From JBFIHF01 sp964411125 (GTDB taxonomy: Bacteria > Myxococcota_A > Bradymonadia > Bradymonadales > Bradymonadaceae): a DNA stretch of 7,507 nt. Below, piece by piece: positions 5,816-7,507 of this stretch. Location of the stretch: positions 1 to 7,507 of the forward strand of contig CAYPJU010000145.1 in assembly GCA_964411125.1 (NCBI GenBank). Reading direction: 5' to 3'. Position 1 is the stretch's first letter, and each line of letters starts with the position of its first letter. Under the pieces are notes generated by a model. It searched no databases and was not told the DNA's origin. It saw nothing but the letters and a program-made list of their open reading frames with translations. The position numbers were made by a program, and so were the translations under genes.

Positions 5816-6739
5816 ATGTCCGTGAAGTTGGTTTTCCTGGGAACCGGGAGCGGCAAGCCGATGCCGCGCCGGGGGGTCTCGTCCGTCGCGCTCTTCCGCG
5901 AAGGCGAGCTCCTGATGTTCGACTGCGGCGAGGGGACGCAGACGCAGCTCGCGAAGTCGTCGCTGCGACCCGGCGCGCTCTCCACCGTCTTCCTCACGCA
6001 TTTCCACGGCGACCACGTCAACGGCCTCCCCGGGCTGCTCGGCTCCTTCGTGCTCGATTCGCGCGAGGCGCCGATCGACGTCGTCGGGCCGGTGGGGCTG
6101 AAGAAGTGGTTCAAGACGCTGCGCGAGCTCCGCATCCTCTGGTCGAGCTACGATCTGCGAGTTCACGAGGTGCGCGAGCCCGGTGTCGTGTTTCGGGGTG
6201 ACGGCTGGCACGTCGAAGCCCAACCGCTCGACCATCGAATCAAGACGTGGGGCTACTGCTACGTCGAGACCGCACGCCCCGGACGCTTCGATCTCGACGC
6301 GGCCCGGGCCCTCGGCGTTCCGGCGGGCCCGCTGTTCGGAAAGCTCCAGAAGGGGGAGAGCGTCGAGGTCGACGGTCGCACGATCACCCCCGACCAGGTC
6401 CTCGGGCCGTCGCGTCCCGGCCTGCGGATCGCGTACTGCACCGACACCTCCCCTTGTCCGGGCGCGATCGAGCTGGCGCGCGACGCGGACGTCCTCATTC
6501 ACGAGGCCACCTACCCGGGCGGCGAGGAACGCCTCGCGAAGAGCCGCGGCCACTCCACGGCCGCGGACGCGGCCCGCTGCGCCGCCGAGGCGAACGCACG
6601 GAAGCTCGTCATGACCCACGTCTCGCAGAAACACCAACGCCTCGACATCTACGAAGAGAGCGCTCGCGCGATCTTCCCCGAGTCGATCGTCGCCCGCGAC
6701 CTGTTCGAGCTCGACGTCGAGCGGCGGGAGTCGTCGTGA
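5816..6739 (+). CDS. rnz: Ribonuclease Z (tRNA 3' processing endonuclease)
   Basis: A complete 307-residue metallo-beta-lactamase-fold nuclease of the usual length for bacterial short-form RNase Z, which cuts the 3' trailer from tRNA precursors in the cytoplasm. The dinuclear zinc site is complete: H62, H64, D66 and H67 in THFHGDH (61-67), then H140 (PLDH), D210 (YCTDT) and H268 (THVS). These positions run almost in register with the characterised Bacillus subtilis enzyme. The conserved HEATY (229-233) and HST (246-248) motifs are present. The segment LGVPAGPLFGKLQKG (166-180) matches the region after the tRNA-binding flexible arm in this family, which separates it from other beta-lactamase-fold hydrolases. 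The ATG is preceded by GGAG at an 8-nt spacing and lies 3 nt after the upstream stop. The stop overlaps the next gene's start. Nothing appears truncated or mutated. Confidence 0.96.
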   Translation: MSVKLVFLGTGSGKPMPRRGVSSVALFREGELLMFDCGEGTQTQLAKSSLRPGALSTVFLTHFHGDHVNGLPGLLGSFVLDSREAPIDVVGPVGLKKWFKTLRELRILWSSYDLRVHEVREPGVVFRGDGWHVEAQPLDHRIKTWGYCYVETARPGRFDLDAARALGVPAGPLFGKLQKGESVEVDGRTITPDQVLGPSRPGLRIAYCTDTSPCPGAIELARDADVLIHEATYPGGEERLAKSRGHSTAADAARCAAEANARKLVMTHVSQKHQRLDIYEESARAIFPESIVARDLFELDVERRESS

Positions 6740-7507
6740 GCGTGCTGAAGGCCCGGAAGATCGGCGTCGAGTTCGACGGCAAGCCGATCCTCCAATCGGT
6801 CGATTTCCGCGCCGCCGAAGGCGAGCTGATCGGAATCCTCGGGCCGTCGGGGTCGGGAAAGTCGACGCTGCTCCTGGCGCTGTCGGGGTTTCGGCCCGCC
6901 CACCACGGCACGGTGACGTTCGGCGGGCGCGATCTGTACGCCGACTTCGAAGAGATCAAGGCGTCGATCGGCTTCGTCCCGCAGGACGACATCGTCCCGA
7001 CCGCGCTGAAGGTCGAACGGGTGTTGCAGTACGCCGCCGAGCTCCGGATGCCCCAGGACGACGCCGAGACGAAGATCGCGCGCGTCGCCGACGTCATCGA
7101 CAAGCTCGGCCTGGCGGAACGCAAGAACCTGCGGGTCTCGAAGCTGTCGGGCGGGCAGCGAAAACGCGTCAACGTCGGGGTGGAGCTTCTAGGCGAGCCC
7201 GAGATCCTTTTTGCGGACGAGCCGACCAGCGGGCTCGACCCCGCGCTCGAGCGCTCGATGACGCAGACGTTCCGCGAGCTCGCCGACGACGGCGCGATCG
7301 TCGTCGTCACCACCCACATCATGACGTCCCTCGACGTCTACGACCGGCTCGCCGTCATCGTCGCCGGCCGCCTCGCCTACTTCGGCCCACCCGGCGAACT
7401 GAAGGCATACTTCGGCGTCGACGACTTCGTCGACCTCTACGCAAAGCTCGACGCCTTCACCCCGCAGCAGTGGCACGACAAGTTCCAGAAGAGCGCGCAC
7501 CACCGCC
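6736..7507 (+). CDS. ABCG-like ABC transporter ATP-binding domain (3' truncated by window end)
   Basis: At least 257 residues of a complete nucleotide-binding domain, open to the window edge. Walker A GPSGSGKST is at 36-44, Q-loop Q83 in FVPQDD, signature LSGGQ at 137-141 followed by RKR, Walker B ILFADE at 157-162, D-loop SGLD at 165-168 and H-loop H194 in TTHIM. The GGQRKR form, FVPQDD and the AYFGPPGELKAYF segment (215-227) resemble the ABCG/White-type ATPases that bacteria often fuse to a C-terminal ABC-2 membrane domain, sometimes with FHA domains. No FHA domain precedes this one. A fused permease would lie beyond 7507 and cannot be seen. The substrate is unknown. The start is GTG at 6736, overlapping the rnz stop as GTGA, a typical translational-coupling arrangement. 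A second GTG at 6742 is an alternative. Confidence 0.93.
   Translation, partial: MSVLKARKIGVEFDGKPILQSVDFRAAEGELIGILGPSGSGKSTLLLALSGFRPAHHGTVTFGGRDLYADFEEIKASIGFVPQDDIVPTALKVERVLQYAAELRMPQDDAETKIARVADVIDKLGLAERKNLRVSKLSGGQRKRVNVGVELLGEPEILFADEPTSGLDPALERSMTQTFRELADDGAIVVVTTHIMTSLDVYDRLAVIVAGRLAYFGPPGELKAYFGVDDFVDLYAKLDAFTPQQWHDKFQKSAHHR

Noticed and set aside
3997..6201. A 734-codon plus-strand frame covering the hairpin array, the gap and part of rnz
   Set aside because: It is almost all Arg/Pro/Ala after the gap, runs into rnz in a different frame and lacks a ribosome-binding site.
4109..6637. An 842-codon minus-strand frame across the gap, opposite the unknown gene and rnz
   Set aside because: It overlaps rnz, whose active-site residues are intact, runs through N bases, and shows no recognisable domain.
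6609..7322. Minus-strand frame opposite the ABC ATPase
   Set aside because: The plus strand carries every ABC motif in order. The minus product is Ser/Arg-rich with no motif.

Overview
This is a high-GC window from a draft assembly, with one run of 100 N at 4261-4360. Strong G/C bias at third codon positions leaves long stop-free shadow frames opposite the real genes. The gene set suggests a Gram-negative bacterium with a myxobacterial or planctomycete character. It includes an Asp/Gly/Ala/Ser-rich tether leading to a six-cysteine exported domain, a signal-peptide methyltransferase, a cytosolic M1 aminopeptidase with a helical-repeat tail, and an ABCG-like ATPase. Myxococcota is my best guess and Planctomycetota the main alternative. 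No rRNA or marker gene settles it.

Layout. (1) 1-414, + strand: the C-terminal part of a probable exported or lipoprotein-type protein with six cysteines, clearly lower in GC than the rest. (2) 415-516: a short convergent spacer with inverted repeats. (3) 517-3078, - strand: a complete M1-family zinc aminopeptidase with a helical-repeat region and a C-terminal coiled coil. A candidate promoter and a perfect 12-bp palindrome lie just upstream. (4) 3169-3951, - strand: a class I SAM-dependent methyltransferase carrying an export signal and a histidine-rich linker, read from a GTG start. (5) 3952-4225: a divergent intergenic region with three consecutive hairpins, short direct repeats, and a good sigma70-type promoter firing rightward. 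(6) 4226-7507, + strand: a tight three-gene cluster. It holds an unrecognised protein with HExxH and CX2H-X9-CX2C motifs (broken by the gap), RNase Z (rnz), and an ABCG-like ABC ATPase that runs off the window end. The spacings are 3 nt and a 4-nt overlap.

How they may work together: the three rightward genes are probably co-transcribed and translationally coupled. RNase Z is a housekeeping tRNA 3'-end maturation enzyme, so its link to the unknown metal-site protein and the transporter may be only shared expression. The two leftward genes are probably separate transcription units, because each has its own upstream spacer. The least explained items are the unknown HExxH protein, the apparently exported His-rich methyltransferase and the structured divergent spacer. 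I see no mobile element, CRISPR array, tRNA or rRNA.
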